Counted from the stretch's first letter, positions 52,232 to 62,480 are shown. The stretch is 64,000 nt of DNA from Chryseobacterium sp. 3008163 (GCF_003669035.1 NZ_CP033070.1:992001-1056000), one strand, 5' to 3'. A program made the numbers and translations. Notes: a model not told the origin generated them from the letters alone.

Positions 52232-53434
52232 ATGAAAAATAAAAGATTTGCATCGTTGCTTTTTGTTTTATGCGCAGGAAGTATGATGTTTGCTCAGGAT
52301 GACCTGATCAACAAGTTGAAAAACAATCAGTCTCAAAATGCTAATTTCCAGTTTACCACTTTAAAAGATGTAGGGGCAACTTCGGTAAAAAACCAAGGTT
52401 CGTCAGGAACTTGCTGGAGTTATTCCGGAAATTCTTTTCTGGAATCTGAAATGCAGAGGATGGGTAAAAAACCTGTTGATTTAGCTGAGATTTTTACAGC
52501 AAGAAATTCTTATCATGATAAGGCAAAATTATATGTTTTAAACGGCGGAGCAATCAGCTGGGGTGATGGCGGAGAATTGCATGATGTTGTGAATATGTAC
52601 AAAAAATATGGTGCAGTTCCGCAGGATGTTTATACAGGATTGAAATCAGGACAAACTTTAAATAATTTCAATGAAATGCAAGGAAAACTGAAACCCGTTT
52701 TAGAAGGTTTGGTCGCGGCATCTTCAAAAGGAAAACTTCCCGATAACTGGATGGAATCCGTAGATGCTATTCTTGATGAATATTTAGGGAAAGTTCCGAC
52801 AAACTTTACGTATGAAGGAAAAAATTACACTCCAAAAACGTTTGCTAAAGAAGTTGTAGGCATTAATCCTAAAGATTATGTGGAATTGTCTTCTTACAAA
52901 GATTATCCGTACTATCAGAAATTTGTAGTTCCGATTCCTGATAACTGGAGCCACGATTCTGACTGGAATATTCCGATGAATGAAATGACTGCCATTATCG
53001 ATAATGCTGTTACAAAAGGATATTCTGTGGGTTGGGCAACAGACGTTTCTGAACCTTATTTTTCTTATAAAAACGGTGTTGCATATGTCCCTGATGTAGA
53101 TTTGGATCAAATTACTCCGGAAGTAAAAAAAGAATTGTTTACACAGCCTAAAAAAGACAAAACCATCACTGAAGATCTACGTCAGAAGGCTTTAAACAAC
53201 CTTAGCACAACTGATGATCACGGAATGCACATCGTAGGTTTGGCAAAAGATCAAACCGGAAAAGAATATTATATGGTTAAAAATTCTTGGGGTGTAACGA
53301 ACGATTTTGATGGATATTTATATGTGACAAAACCTTATGTTGAGTATAAATCGACAGCGATTTTGGTTCATAAAAATGCGATTCCAAAGAACATCAGAAA
53401 ACAATTGAAACCAAGCAAAAGTATCGGTTTGTAG
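52232..53434 (+). CDS. secreted C1B-family cysteine peptidase (aminopeptidase C/bleomycin-hydrolase type)
   Basis: A 400-residue protein with signal peptide (FASLLFVLCAGSMMFAQ). Catalytic Cys61 (NQGSSGTCWSYSGNSFLESE), His330 (TDDHGMHIVG) and Asn351 (MVKNSWG) are all present, as in the papain-fold C1B family. Classical PepC is cytosolic and about 440 residues; the secreted Bacteroidota form is shorter, as here. ATG at 52232 chosen for the signal peptide. Monocistronic, followed by a terminator. Confidence 0.88.
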   Translation: MKNKRFASLLFVLCAGSMMFAQDDLINKLKNNQSQNANFQFTTLKDVGATSVKNQGSSGTCWSYSGNSFLESEMQRMGKKPVDLAEIFTARNSYHDKAKLYVLNGGAISWGDGGELHDVVNMYKKYGAVPQDVYTGLKSGQTLNNFNEMQGKLKPVLEGLVAASSKGKLPDNWMESVDAILDEYLGKVPTNFTYEGKNYTPKTFAKEVVGINPKDYVELSSYKDYPYYQKFVVPIPDNWSHDSDWNIPMNEMTAIIDNAVTKGYSVGWATDVSEPYFSYKNGVAYVPDVDLDQITPEVKKELFTQPKKDKTITEDLRQKALNNLSTTDDHGMHIVGLAKDQTGKEYYMVKNSWGVTNDFDGYLYVTKPYVEYKSTAILVHKNAIPKNIRKQLKPSKSIGL

Positions 53435-53489
53435 GAAATCATTATTGTCATTCGTTTGACAATTTTAGATATTTTTAAACTTGTTAATA

Positions 53490-53527
53490 GGCCGCTTTGA
53501 GATTTTTTCTTGAGGCGGTTTTTTTGT
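53490..53527 (+). terminator. terminator after the C1B peptidase gene
   Basis: GCCGCTTTGAG and CTTGAGGCGG form a hairpin around ATTTTTT, then a TTTTTTT run. Confidence 0.7.
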
Positions 53528-53530
53528 TTG

Positions 53531-54343
53531 TTATTTGAAAGAAAATAAATCTGATTCTCTGAAATCTATATATCCCTTTTTTCTTAAAATTTCTGTTATT
53601 GCATCTATCCGTGTTCCAATAATAACTTTTCTATTTTTGATTGTCCAATCAGTCATAATACCTACTAATTTTGGTTTTGCTTCTTTGGCGTAATCATATG
53701 GAGAAATATACCATAAACCACAACCACTGATTCCAAAAAGATTTGGTCCAAAACTGAATTTTTTAGATTTAAAATTTAACGTTTCCTGTCTGTTATATTC
53801 AACTATTATATTTAAAAATTCCTCTCTTTTAAACAAAGAATAGTCAATATCTAAAGGTTGTGTAAAACTTATTAAAGGACGCGAATGAAAAGAATTTCTT
53901 GAAATGGATTTTTTAGACCAGCTTGAAGGGTATCCAAAAACAATATAACTATTTAAGTATATTAATTTATGATTAATCAACAAATCACCTTCATTTAAAA
54001 AATTATAATTTGACTTAAGATCATTTACAGTTAATTCATCTAATAATAATATTCCGATATCCAATTCATCAGACTCTCTATCACTTTTAGGATTATTAAA
54101 AATAATATCTCCTCCTGGTTTAATTAATGTTTTACCATTCTCAATAGGGATAAATAACTCATGAAAATCGTCAAATACATGAGCAGCAGAAACAAGCAGA
54201 TGTAAATTTCCAATTTTAATAAATACACCCGTTCCATGTAATTTGTAACTACTAAAGTTTTTAAGCAATGTACATGTATAATTAGCAATCAACGGAATAC
54301 TTTCTAATTGTCTACTAATAATTTGCTCAACTATGTTTTCCAT
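53531..54343 (-). CDS. trypsin-like serine peptidase-fold protein
   Basis: A 270-residue protein without signal peptide. Catalytic-triad positions of a chymotrypsin fold are visible: His in VSAAHVFDD, Asp in DELDIGILLLDE, and Ser in GISGCGLWYISP (instead of the usual GDSGGP). The start at 54343 (MENIVEQIISRQLE) is preferred over an upstream non-ATG codon. A cytosolic stand-alone trypsin-like protein of this kind is found in many bacteria, some in defence modules; nothing here links it to one. Its very AT-rich code differs from the neighbours. Convergent with the C1B gene. Confidence 0.65.
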   Translation of the reverse strand: MENIVEQIISRQLESIPLIANYTCTLLKNFSSYKLHGTGVFIKIGNLHLLVSAAHVFDDFHELFIPIENGKTLIKPGGDIIFNNPKSDRESDELDIGILLLDELTVNDLKSNYNFLNEGDLLINHKLIYLNSYIVFGYPSSWSKKSISRNSFHSRPLISFTQPLDIDYSLFKREEFLNIIVEYNRQETLNFKSKKFSFGPNLFGISGCGLWYISPYDYAKEAKPKLVGIMTDWTIKNRKVIIGTRIDAITEILRKKGYIDFRESDLFSFK

Positions 54344-54386
54344 GTTAAAGTGATTTACTATAAATATAACACTTAATTTCACAAAA

Positions 54387-54413
54387 AAACCGCTCCCTAA
54401 AAGAAAGCGGTTT
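54387..54413 (-). terminator. terminator of the E1 fusion gene
   Basis: AAACCGCT and AGCGGTTT pair around CCCTAAAAGAA; minus strand continues TTTTTTTG. Confidence 0.75.
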
Positions 54414-54433
54414 CGATTTTATAAAAATCTCAA

Positions 54434-56866
54434 TTAAAATATCGCAGGATATTTCTGAGGATTTGTTTCATTAAATAAGGCATAAATTCTTTCAACCATA
54501 TCATCTGAAGATGGCTTGCTGAAATAATCTCCATCACTTGCGTATGCAGGTCTGTGATCGTTTGCAGCGATCGTCAGAGGATCAGAATCTAAATATCTAA
54601 ATGCCTTTTGTTTTTCTAAAATCTGCTGAAGAATAAACGCTGAAGTTCCGCCTTCCACATCTTCGTCGATTACGACCAATCTGTTGGTTCTCTTAACTGA
54701 TTCAGCAATTTCATGCGTTAGATCGAAAGGAATTAATGACTGAACATCAATAACTTCTGCAGAGATTCCTAATTTTTCTAATTCTTCTGCTGCTTCCATG
54801 ACAATTCTCCAAGTCGAACCGTACGTTACCAAAGTAACATCCTTTCCTTCTTTTGTCACTTCAATTTTCCCGACAGGAACAGTGAATTCACCTAAGTTAT
54901 CAGGCTGTTTTTCTTTTAATCGGTAACCGTTTAAGCATTCAACAATCACAGCAGGATCGTCGCTTTGAAGCATGGTATTGTAGAATCCGGCAGCTTTCGT
55001 TAAGTTTCTTGGTACCAAAACCAAAATACCTTTAGAAAGATTCAGAATCCCAGCCATTGGCGAACCTGAATGCCAAACTCCTTCCAGTCTGTGACCTCTC
55101 GTTCTGATGATTACAGGAGCTTTCTGACCGCCTTTTGTTCTGTATTGAACCGTCGCCAAATCATCGCTCATTCCCTGCAAACAATAAAGGATATAATCTA
55201 AATACTGAATTTCAGCGATTGGTCTTAAACCTCTCATCGCCATACCGATTCCCTGACCAAGAATTGTCGCTTCACGGATTCCGGTATCAGCAACACGAAT
55301 ATCACCGTATTTTTCCTGCATTCCTTCAAGACCTTGGTTTACGTCACCGATATTTCCGGCATCTTCACCAAAGACCAAAGTTTGAGGATATTTTTCAAAT
55401 ATTTTATCAAAATTATTTCTCACCACTACTCTTCCGTCAACATCCTCCGAAGTTTCAGAATATATAGGCTTGATTTCCTGAATGTTTTCAGCTTTCCACT
55501 GAGATTGAGAGTATAAATGAGAAGAATAATTGTCTTTTTCAACTTCAAAAACTTCGTTGTATTTGTTCATCAACTGAGTTCTCTCCGCAGAATTGGTTCC
55601 TCTCGTTGCCAATAAAGATTTTCTGATCAGATGGAAAACATCCTTTTTAGCTTTAGAAACTAATTTATTATATTGATTAACATAAACTTCAATTTCAGAG
55701 TTCTGACCTTTCAGATTTTCAACTAAAGGTAAAACTGAAAAAGCTAATTCTGTAAGTGTTTTCTGATAGTTTTCCCAAGCAGTTTTTTGTCCGGCTTTTA
55801 CTTTTCTCTTCGCGTCTTCATCGATTGCATCTAACTCTTCAACCGTTGCAATGATTTCTTCATTTCCTTCAATTTCGATTGAATAGTTTAAAATCCATTC
55901 TCTGAATTTTACCAATCCATCAAAATCTGCCTCCCAAGACAAACGGTCTTCGTTTTTATATCTTTCGTGAGATCCTGAAGTCGAGTGACCTTGAGGCTGA
56001 GTAACTTCAATTACATGAACAACAACAGGAACAGATTCTGTTCTTGCAAAATGTTCTGCTTTCGCATAAGCATCCAATAAAGCAGGATAATCCCAGGCTT
56101 TCACTTGAATAATTTCACAACCCTGGTTTTCTCCTTCTTTTCTCTGGAAACCGCTCAACATTTCAGCAATATCAGCTTTTGCTCTCTGCTTCATCGTAGG
56201 AACCGAAATCCCGTAACCATCATCCCAGATTGAAACAATCATTGGCACTTGAAGCGCACATGCAGCATTTAAAGTTTCCCAAAAATGACCTTCAGCAGTT
56301 GATGCATCTCCAATGGTTCCAAAAGCGATTTCGTTACCTTCGTTGGAGAATTTTTCAGAACCGTCAAATTTTACGGATTTATATATTTTTGAAGCTTGCG
56401 CTAAACCTAATAATCTTGGCATTTGCCCCGCAGTAGGAGAAATATCAGAAGAAATATTTTTCTGAGCCATCAAATCTTTCCAGCTTCCGTCTTCGTTTAA
56501 ACTTCTTGTGGCAAAATGACCATTCATCTGTCTTCCGGCAGATGCAGGCTCTCTTTCCACACTTGTATCTGCATATAACTGAGCAAAGAAACTTTCAACC
56601 GATAAAGCATCTATAGCCAACGCAAAAGTCTGATCTCTGTAATATCCCGAACGGAAATCTCCGTTTCTGAAAACTTTCGCCATTGCCAACTGCGGCAACT
56701 CTTTTCCGTCTCCAAAAATTCCGAACTTCGCTTTTCCGGTAAGAACTTCTCTTCTGCCCAGATAAGACATTTCACGAGAGATTCTACCTAATTTATAGTC
56801 TTCAAGTATCTGATTTTTAAAATCTTGAAAAGAAATCTGCTGAGTTTCAATATAGGTTGTCTGCAT
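54434..56866 (-). CDS. fused E1 alpha/beta of a 2-oxoacid (branched-chain type) dehydrogenase
   Basis: An 810-residue TPP enzyme with alpha (about 1-400) and beta (about 470-810) parts in one chain. TPP site in the alpha part: GTIGDASTAEGHFWETLNAACALQVPMIVSIWDDGYGIS. Phosphate-loop-type string HSTSGSHERY. Beta-part signatures: VFGEDAG, DTGIREATILGQGIGMAMRGLRPIAEIQY, RTRGHRLEGVWHSGSP, and IDVQSLIPFD. It decarboxylates branched-chain or related 2-oxoacids and passes the acyl group to E2. The fused form is usual in Bacteroidota. ATG at 56866. E3 is at 31150; E2 is not in the window. Confidence 0.9.
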   Translation of the reverse strand: MQTTYIETQQISFQDFKNQILEDYKLGRISREMSYLGRREVLTGKAKFGIFGDGKELPQLAMAKVFRNGDFRSGYYRDQTFALAIDALSVESFFAQLYADTSVEREPASAGRQMNGHFATRSLNEDGSWKDLMAQKNISSDISPTAGQMPRLLGLAQASKIYKSVKFDGSEKFSNEGNEIAFGTIGDASTAEGHFWETLNAACALQVPMIVSIWDDGYGISVPTMKQRAKADIAEMLSGFQRKEGENQGCEIIQVKAWDYPALLDAYAKAEHFARTESVPVVVHVIEVTQPQGHSTSGSHERYKNEDRLSWEADFDGLVKFREWILNYSIEIEGNEEIIATVEELDAIDEDAKRKVKAGQKTAWENYQKTLTELAFSVLPLVENLKGQNSEIEVYVNQYNKLVSKAKKDVFHLIRKSLLATRGTNSAERTQLMNKYNEVFEVEKDNYSSHLYSQSQWKAENIQEIKPIYSETSEDVDGRVVVRNNFDKIFEKYPQTLVFGEDAGNIGDVNQGLEGMQEKYGDIRVADTGIREATILGQGIGMAMRGLRPIAEIQYLDYILYCLQGMSDDLATVQYRTKGGQKAPVIIRTRGHRLEGVWHSGSPMAGILNLSKGILVLVPRNLTKAAGFYNTMLQSDDPAVIVECLNGYRLKEKQPDNLGEFTVPVGKIEVTKEGKDVTLVTYGSTWRIVMEAAEELEKLGISAEVIDVQSLIPFDLTHEIAESVKRTNRLVVIDEDVEGGTSAFILQQILEKQKAFRYLDSDPLTIAANDHRPAYASDGDYFSKPSSDDMVERIYALFNETNPQKYPAIF

Positions 56867-57003
56867 AGCCAAATATTAAATATTTTTTAATTCTGAAGTA
56901 TTTTGCTAATATACACTTTTTATATTAATTTTAATTTTCAAGAATGTTTTTTATAAATTTGATAATGAAAAAAATGTGTTTACTTTGAATAAAACTCTGT
57001 AAT

Positions 57004-57299
57004 ATGGAAAAAAGTCCACTCATATTCTTAATGCATCGTCTAATCTTTTAGGGTTTTCTATGATCATCATCACCTCATTGAAAATCACTAAAACGAGCCA
57101 TCATACATTTTTAGATGAGTTTGCAGGCATCGCATGTGTACTTTTTGCGTGTAGCAGTTTATTTTCGTTTATGTCGATAAGAACTGATAAGGAGAGTCTG
57201 GGAAACAGATACGAGAGTATTGCGGATTATCTATTTTTAATCGCTTTATTTTGTATTATTCTGTCTGTGATTATTATAACAACAGCAATAATGGATTAA
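57004..57299 (+). pseudogene. small membrane protein, frameshifted
   Basis: About 98 residues when repaired. The first codons MEKK break in the A6 run at 57008-57013; one added A gives MEKKSTHILNASSNLLGFSMIII and joins the longer frame. Two to three helices (FAGIACVLFACSSLFSFM, YLFLIALFCIILSVIIITTAI). No family assigned. Without the repair the gene could start at the ATG at 57060 (79 residues); the upstream extension reads protein-like, so the longer form is favoured. Confidence 0.65.
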
Positions 57300-57358
57300 A
57301 ATTCCTGTTTTTTTGTTGTCTTTAAATTAACATTGGAATTTCGATGCAGAATTTGTAA

Positions 57359-58336
57359 TTAGAATTTTCTTTCAATCACATAGTCCAACATCATGTGCAA
57401 AGATTTTCGCACTTCAGAATCAGGAAATTCATCAAGAATATCTTTAGCTTTCTGCTGAAAATCTTTCATCACCTGAATGGCGTAGTCTAAACCGCCTGAA
57501 CTTTTCACAAAAGCAATCAGTTCTTTCACACGTTTTTGATCGTTGTTATAACGCTTGATTGTATTGAAATAGTATTTTCTATCAGTTTCGTTGGCAATTT
57601 TTAAAGTATGAATCAAAGGCAAAGTCATTTTCTGCTCTTTAATATCAATTCCCACCGGTTTTCCGATAAAGTTTGAGCTTAAATAATCGAATAAATCATC
57701 CTTAATCTGGAAAGCCATTCCGGTATACGTTCCGAACTGCATCATTTTCTTGGCTAAATTTTCATCTGCATCATTTGACAAAGCTCCGATTTCGCAGCAC
57801 GCTGCAATCAAAGTAGCCGTTTTCTGACGGATAATTTCATAATAAACATCTTCAGTAATATCCAATTTTCTGGCTTTTTCCAATTGAAGAAGTTCTCCTT
57901 CAGACATTTCTCTGATTGTTCTTGAAATTACAGAAAGTAAATCGTAATCTTTATGGTCTGTAGAAAGTAAAACCGCTTTTGAAAGTAAGAAATCACCAAC
58001 TAAAACTGCAATTTTATTCTTCCATAAAGCATTAATAGAAAAGAAATTACGTCTTTTAAAACTTTCATCCACAACATCATCATGCACCAAAGTTGCCGTA
58101 TGAATCAACTCAATCATTGAAGCTCCACGATAGGTTTTTTCGTTGACGTTTCCAATTAGTTTTGCGCATAGAAAAACAAACATCGGACGCATCTGCTTCC
58201 CTTTTGTCGTAACAATAAAACGGGTAACTTTATCGAGTAAAGCGACTTTGCTTTGCATGGATTCATAAAACTTTTGTTCGAAAAGTTTCATTTCCTCATT
58301 GATCGGTCGTTTGATTTCTTCTACAATATTGGCCAC
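57359..58336 (-). CDS. polyprenyl diphosphate synthase
   Basis: A 325-residue trans-isoprenyl diphosphate synthase. First Asp motif DDVVD (LVHDDVVDESFKRR), second DDLFD (QIKDDLFDYLSS), and GKQMRPMFVFLCAKL. It builds a polyprenyl chain, probably the side chain of menaquinone, by sequential addition of isopentenyl diphosphate. The chain length cannot be read from the sequence. Monocistronic by layout. Confidence 0.92.
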   Translation of the reverse strand: MANIVEEIKRPINEEMKLFEQKFYESMQSKVALLDKVTRFIVTTKGKQMRPMFVFLCAKLIGNVNEKTYRGASMIELIHTATLVHDDVVDESFKRRNFFSINALWKNKIAVLVGDFLLSKAVLLSTDHKDYDLLSVISRTIREMSEGELLQLEKARKLDITEDVYYEIIRQKTATLIAACCEIGALSNDADENLAKKMMQFGTYTGMAFQIKDDLFDYLSSNFIGKPVGIDIKEQKMTLPLIHTLKIANETDRKYYFNTIKRYNNDQKRVKELIAFVKSSGGLDYAIQVMKDFQQKAKDILDEFPDSEVRKSLHMMLDYVIERKF

Positions 58337-58406
58337 TATCTGAGAATGATGGGTGAGTATTTATTAATTCACAAAGATAATTTTTTTAAACCAATTTTAA
58401 CAAAAA

Positions 58407-59285
58407 TTAAAGTTTGAGTTTTTCTTTAGGAATAAAATAAAAAAACGGTTTGGTTTTCTTGATCGGTGAATAGAATTTTTCCCCTGAAATATAAATTCCT
58501 TTTTCATCAACGGCTATTCCTTCGATTTGCCCGATGGTCAATGCACTGCCTAAATAAAGATGTTTTGGATTTTCTTTGAAAAATATTCCCGGTTCAGTTT
58601 CCGTGAAAACATCTAAAAAGACTTCGGTTTTCTTGGTATATCCAACAACGTAAAGCTTTTTGTCGTAATAATAAGTATCAGTCACTACAAAACCTGTTTG
58701 GTAAGATTCTACTTTCTGAGCAGCCTGATTTTCAAAATTTTCAGAATCAATTGTGTAATGCGTTGTAGATTTTGAAGCCCATTCTTTGGAGAAAATGTGA
58801 ATTTTTCCATTTAAATAAATCATCGATTCCAAATCGTAATCTGTGGAAATATTTTTTGATGTGAAATCGTTTTGTTCTGGATAATAAAACGAAATGGTTT
58901 TCATTAAATCATTCTGCAATTCATTATTTTGAAAAGGAATTTTATATATTTTTAAATCTCTTCGGGTTCCTGCATTGTTTCCGAAGTCTCCAATAAAGAA
59001 ATTTTGACCGTCATTTGTTAATGCTTCCCAGTCTTTATTTTCTGCATTCGTTTTTAAAACTTTGAGAATTCTTCCTGAGTTTTTATCGATTTCATATAAT
59101 TCAGCAGGATTTCCGCTGTCGTTGAAAGTGTAGAGTTTTCCATCAAAGAAATTCAGTCCGGAAGTCTCTTGAATCGAATCATTTAAAACTGAAACTCTGA
59201 ATTTTTTAAGCTTAAAAATTTCTGCCTGTTGAGAAAAAGCAGTTTGCAAAGTAAAAATTATCAGTAATAGAAAAACCTTTTTCAT
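58407..59285 (-). CDS. secreted beta-propeller-like protein
   Basis: A 292-residue protein with signal peptide KVFLLLIIFTLQTAFSQ. Strand motifs: ETSGLNFFDGKLYTFNDSGNPAELYEID, ENKDWEALTNDGQNFFIGDFGNNAGTR, and QIEGIAVDEKGIYISGE. This resembles the SdiA-regulated/esterase-like phytase propeller type; function unproven. The gene follows rlmN on the same strand with a gap of about 100 bp. Confidence 0.7.
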   Translation of the reverse strand: MKKVFLLLIIFTLQTAFSQQAEIFKLKKFRVSVLNDSIQETSGLNFFDGKLYTFNDSGNPAELYEIDKNSGRILKVLKTNAENKDWEALTNDGQNFFIGDFGNNAGTRRDLKIYKIPFQNNELQNDLMKTISFYYPEQNDFTSKNISTDYDLESMIYLNGKIHIFSKEWASKSTTHYTIDSENFENQAAQKVESYQTGFVVTDTYYYDKKLYVVGYTKKTEVFLDVFTETEPGIFFKENPKHLYLGSALTIGQIEGIAVDEKGIYISGEKFYSPIKKTKPFFYFIPKEKLKL

Positions 59286-59389
59286 AGCGCAAAATTACGG
59301 ATTTTGGTATGAATTGATTGTTAAGAATTTTGAAGTTATGCTTCCACTTTATGGATTGAATTTATTTAAAAAAGAATTTAATTAAGGAA

Positions 59390-60424
59390 TTATTCGGCGT
59401 TTTTATTGGCTAATTGTCCACAAGCTGCATCAATGTCGCCGCCACGACTTTTTCTGACCATCACTGTAATTCCAGCTTTTTCAAGTTCACGAACATATTT
59501 TTCTTCGGCAGCAATGCTTCTATGGTCAAACTTCCCTTCGCCAATCGGATTGTACTGAATTAAATTAACTTTAGAAGGTACCTGTCGGCAATATTTAATT
59601 AAAGCTTTGATGTCTTCATCTTTGTCATTAATACCTTTCCAGACACAATACTCAAACGTAATCACAGAGCCTGTTTTTTTGTACCAATGTTGAAGCGCCT
59701 CCATAATATCCGTTAAAGGAAATTTATCTGAAAACGGCATAATCTCATTACGGGTTTGTTCAACCGCAGAATGTAATGATAGGGCGAGCTTTACTTTTAA
59801 CTCGTCATCAGCCAGCATTTTAATCATCTTAGGAATTCCTGACGTAGAAACAGTAATTCTTCTTGGTGACATTCCTAAACCTTCAGGTTGAGTGATTTTT
59901 CGGATGGCTTCAACCACATTTTTATAATTCATCATCGGCTCACCCATTCCCATAAAAACAATGTTGGTAAGCGGACGATTATAATATTCTTTACTTTGTC
60001 TGTCTATTAAAGCAACCTGATCTACGATCTCTGCCACTTCAAGATTCCTCATTCTTTTGAGCTTTGCTGTAGCACAAAATTCACAGTTTAACGAACAACC
60101 TACCTGTGACGAAACACACGCTGTAGTTCTCGTTTCTGTAGGAATAAGAACAGATTCTACCATAAGACCGTCATGAAGCTTCACCCCATTTTTTATCGTT
60201 CCGTCTGTAGATTTCTGAAATTGATCTACTGCTGCCGGATTCATGATAAAGTCGCGGATAAGATTCTCTCTCAGATCTTTTGAAAGATTCGTCATTTCTT
60301 CAAATGAATGAAGATTTTTACTCCAAATCCAGTCATAGACCTGCTTAGCACGAAAAGGTTTTTCACCAATAGTACCAAAGTAATCTTTAAGCTGGTCGAG
60401 TGATAGAGTTCTGATATCTTTCAA
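59390..60424 (-). CDS. rlmN: 23S rRNA (A2503-C2)/tRNA (A37-C2) methyltransferase
   Basis: A 344-residue radical-SAM enzyme. The 4Fe-4S triad is Cys110, Cys114 and Cys117 (GCSLNCEFCATAK), followed by FMGMGEPMMNYKNV and the C-terminal catalytic Cys in DIDAACGQLANK. Typical length. Adds a methyl group to C2 of A2503 in 23S rRNA. Lies downstream of queA but separated by a long inverted repeat. Confidence 0.95.
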   Translation of the reverse strand: MKDIRTLSLDQLKDYFGTIGEKPFRAKQVYDWIWSKNLHSFEEMTNLSKDLRENLIRDFIMNPAAVDQFQKSTDGTIKNGVKLHDGLMVESVLIPTETRTTACVSSQVGCSLNCEFCATAKLKRMRNLEVAEIVDQVALIDRQSKEYYNRPLTNIVFMGMGEPMMNYKNVVEAIRKITQPEGLGMSPRRITVSTSGIPKMIKMLADDELKVKLALSLHSAVEQTRNEIMPFSDKFPLTDIMEALQHWYKKTGSVITFEYCVWKGINDKDEDIKALIKYCRQVPSKVNLIQYNPIGEGKFDHRSIAAEEKYVRELEKAGITVMVRKSRGGDIDAACGQLANKNAE

Positions 60425-60435
60425 AATATTGTAGA

Positions 60436-60514
60436 TTTTAAATTATAAATTTTAGATTTAAACCCCTCACAATAGTTGGGATTCAATCTAAAATTTATAA
60501 TCTATAATTTAAAA
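60436..60514. repeat. long AT-rich inverted repeat between queA and rlmN
   Basis: TTTTAAATTATAAATTTTAG at 60436 pairs with CTAAAATTTATAATCTATAA onward to TTTAAAA at 60514, around a loop containing CCCCTCACAATAGTTGGGATT. Each arm is itself partly palindromic. Could be a MITE remnant, an attenuator or a strong terminator of queA. Confidence 0.55.
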
Positions 60515-60518
60515 TTAA

Positions 60519-61568
60519 TTATATAATAAGCATTGCGTCACCGTAAGAATAGAATTTATACTTTTCTCTTACCGCTTCTTCGTATGCTTGCATTAAAAAA
60601 TCTTTTCCTGCAAACGCTGCAATCATCATCATTAGAGTAGATTTTGGCGTGTGGAAATTAGTAATCATTGTGTTAGCAACTCCAAAATCGTGAGGTGGAT
60701 AGATAAATTTATTTGTCCAGCCATTGAACGCTGAGATTTTTCTGTTTGAAGACACTGAAGTTTCAATCGCTCTCATCGTGGTTGTTCCTACCGCACATAC
60801 TCTCCTGTTTTCCTGTACAGCCTTGTTGATGATTTCAGCATTTTTCTCATCGATGATGATTTCTTCAGATTCCATTTTGTGCTTAGAAAGATCTTCTACT
60901 TCAATCGGGTTGAAAGTTCCTAATCCTACATGAAGGGTCACTTCAGCAAAATCAATCCCTTTGATTTCCAATCTTTTCATCAAATGTCTTGAGAAATGCA
61001 GACCTGCAGTTGGCGCCGCTACAGCTCCTTCTACTTTAGCATAAATGGTCTGGTATCTTTCAGCATCTTCCGGTTCAACATCTCTTTTGATATATTTTGG
61101 AAGAGGAGTTTCTCCTAACTCGTTCAATTTTTTACGAAATTCTTCGTAAGAACCGTCGAATAAAAACCTCAATGTTCTACCTCTAGAGGTTGTATTATCA
61201 ATTACCTCAGCAACCAAAGATTCATCTTCGGTAAAAAATAATTTGTTACCAATTCTGATTTTTCTTGCAGGATCTACCAAAACATCCCAAACACGGGTTT
61301 CTTTATCAAGCTCTCTCAATAAGAAAACTTCGATTTTAGCTCCTGTTTTTTCTTTATTTCCGTAAAGACGTGCCGGGAAAACTTTAGTGTTGTTGAAGAT
61401 GAACAAATCTTTTTCATCAAAATAATCTACAACGTCTTTAAATGTTTTGTGCTCTATAGTTTGAGTTTTTCTATCAAGAACCATCAACCTAGACTCGTCT
61501 CTATGTTCAGACGGGTGCTCTGCCAATAATTCTTCAGGGAGATCAAAATTAAAATCGGATGTCTTCAT
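60519..61568 (-). CDS. queA: S-adenosylmethionine:tRNA ribosyltransferase-isomerase
   Basis: A 349-residue QueA, the penultimate step in queuosine synthesis in tRNA. Landmarks: [96 protein letters not shown] and [21 protein letters not shown]. Complete and typical in length. Confidence 0.96.
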   Translation of the reverse strand: MKTSDFNFDLPEELLAEHPSEHRDESRLMVLDRKTQTIEHKTFKDVVDYFDEKDLFIFNNTKVFPARLYGNKEKTGAKIEVFLLRELDKETRVWDVLVDPARKIRIGNKLFFTEDESLVAEVIDNTTSRGRTLRFLFDGSYEEFRKKLNELGETPLPKYIKRDVEPEDAERYQTIYAKVEGAVAAPTAGLHFSRHLMKRLEIKGIDFAEVTLHVGLGTFNPIEVEDLSKHKMESEEIIIDEKNAEIINKAVQENRRVCAVGTTTMRAIETSVSSNRKISAFNGWTNKFIYPPHDFGVANTMITNFHTPKSTLMMMIAAFAGKDFLMQAYEEAVREKYKFYSYGDAMLII

Positions 61569-61767
61569 TTTTTAAATTACGGTTTAAAAATTATACAAAA
61601 ATTACGGATGTAATTTTTCGGACTGCAAATATACAACATTCGATACCCCTTTGTCAAGTCTTTATTTCACTATCGGTACTAGCAGGGATTTTAAAGTACT
61701 ACATTTTTTATTTTGTTTAATTATTACAAGAAAAAACAGTATTTTAGACGGAATTAAAATTACACCT

Positions 61768-62460
61768 ATGAGCAAATATTCTTTAGAAGAATTCGTAAAA
61801 GAAACCAAAGAAAATCCTCTTGAAAGAGATTATTTTGAGTTGGAAAAACCTGCACTTTTAGAAATCAACCTCAACAATCAGGCAGTCTGGACAAAAACAG
61901 GGAGCATGGTTGGCTACGTTGGAAATGTCAACTTTGAAAGACAAGGAATGCTTTCCGGCGGATTGGGAAATATGTTGAAAAAAGCCATCAGCGGAGAAGG
62001 TGCAAAACTGATGAAAGCTGAGGGAACAGGAAAATTATATGTTGCCGATTCAGGAAAAAAGGTTAGAATCCTATATTTGAACAATGAAACTCTTTTCGTG
62101 AACGGAAATGATGTTTTAGCACACGAACAAAGCATTAAAAGCGACATTACTATGTTGAAAAGCATTGCCGGAATGATGTCTGGAGGACTTTTTCAGGTAA
62201 AACTTTCAGGAACGGGACACATTGCCATTACTACTCATGGTGAGCCTTTAACCTTAATGGTAACTCCTGACGCTCCGGTTTTTACTGATCCAAATGCCAC
62301 GGTTGCATGGTCTGGAAATTTAAGTCCGGAACTTAAAACCAATGTTTCTTTTAAAAGTTTGATTGGAAGAGGCAGTGGTGAAGAATTTCAGATGAAATTT
62401 TCTGGTAATGGATGGGTGTTGATACAGCCGTATGAGGAGGTTTATGTGGTAACTAAGTAA
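61768..62460 (+). CDS. AIM24/TIGR00266-family protein
   Basis: A 230-residue beta-rich protein of the AIM24 (TIGR00266) family: VWTKTGSMVGYVGNVNFERQG, SGGLGNMLKKAISGEGAKLMKAEGTGKLYVAD, LFQVKLSGTGHIAITTHGEPLTL, DPNATVAWSGNL and FQMKFSGNGWVLIQPYEE. ATG at 61768 follows the family start; a longer version upstream is hydrophobic and unmatched. Role unknown. Divergent from queA. Confidence 0.9.
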   Translation: MSKYSLEEFVKETKENPLERDYFELEKPALLEINLNNQAVWTKTGSMVGYVGNVNFERQGMLSGGLGNMLKKAISGEGAKLMKAEGTGKLYVADSGKKVRILYLNNETLFVNGNDVLAHEQSIKSDITMLKSIAGMMSGGLFQVKLSGTGHIAITTHGEPLTLMVTPDAPVFTDPNATVAWSGNLSPELKTNVSFKSLIGRGSGEEFQMKFSGNGWVLIQPYEEVYVVTK

Positions 62461-62480
62461 CTTACAATGATATATTATTA

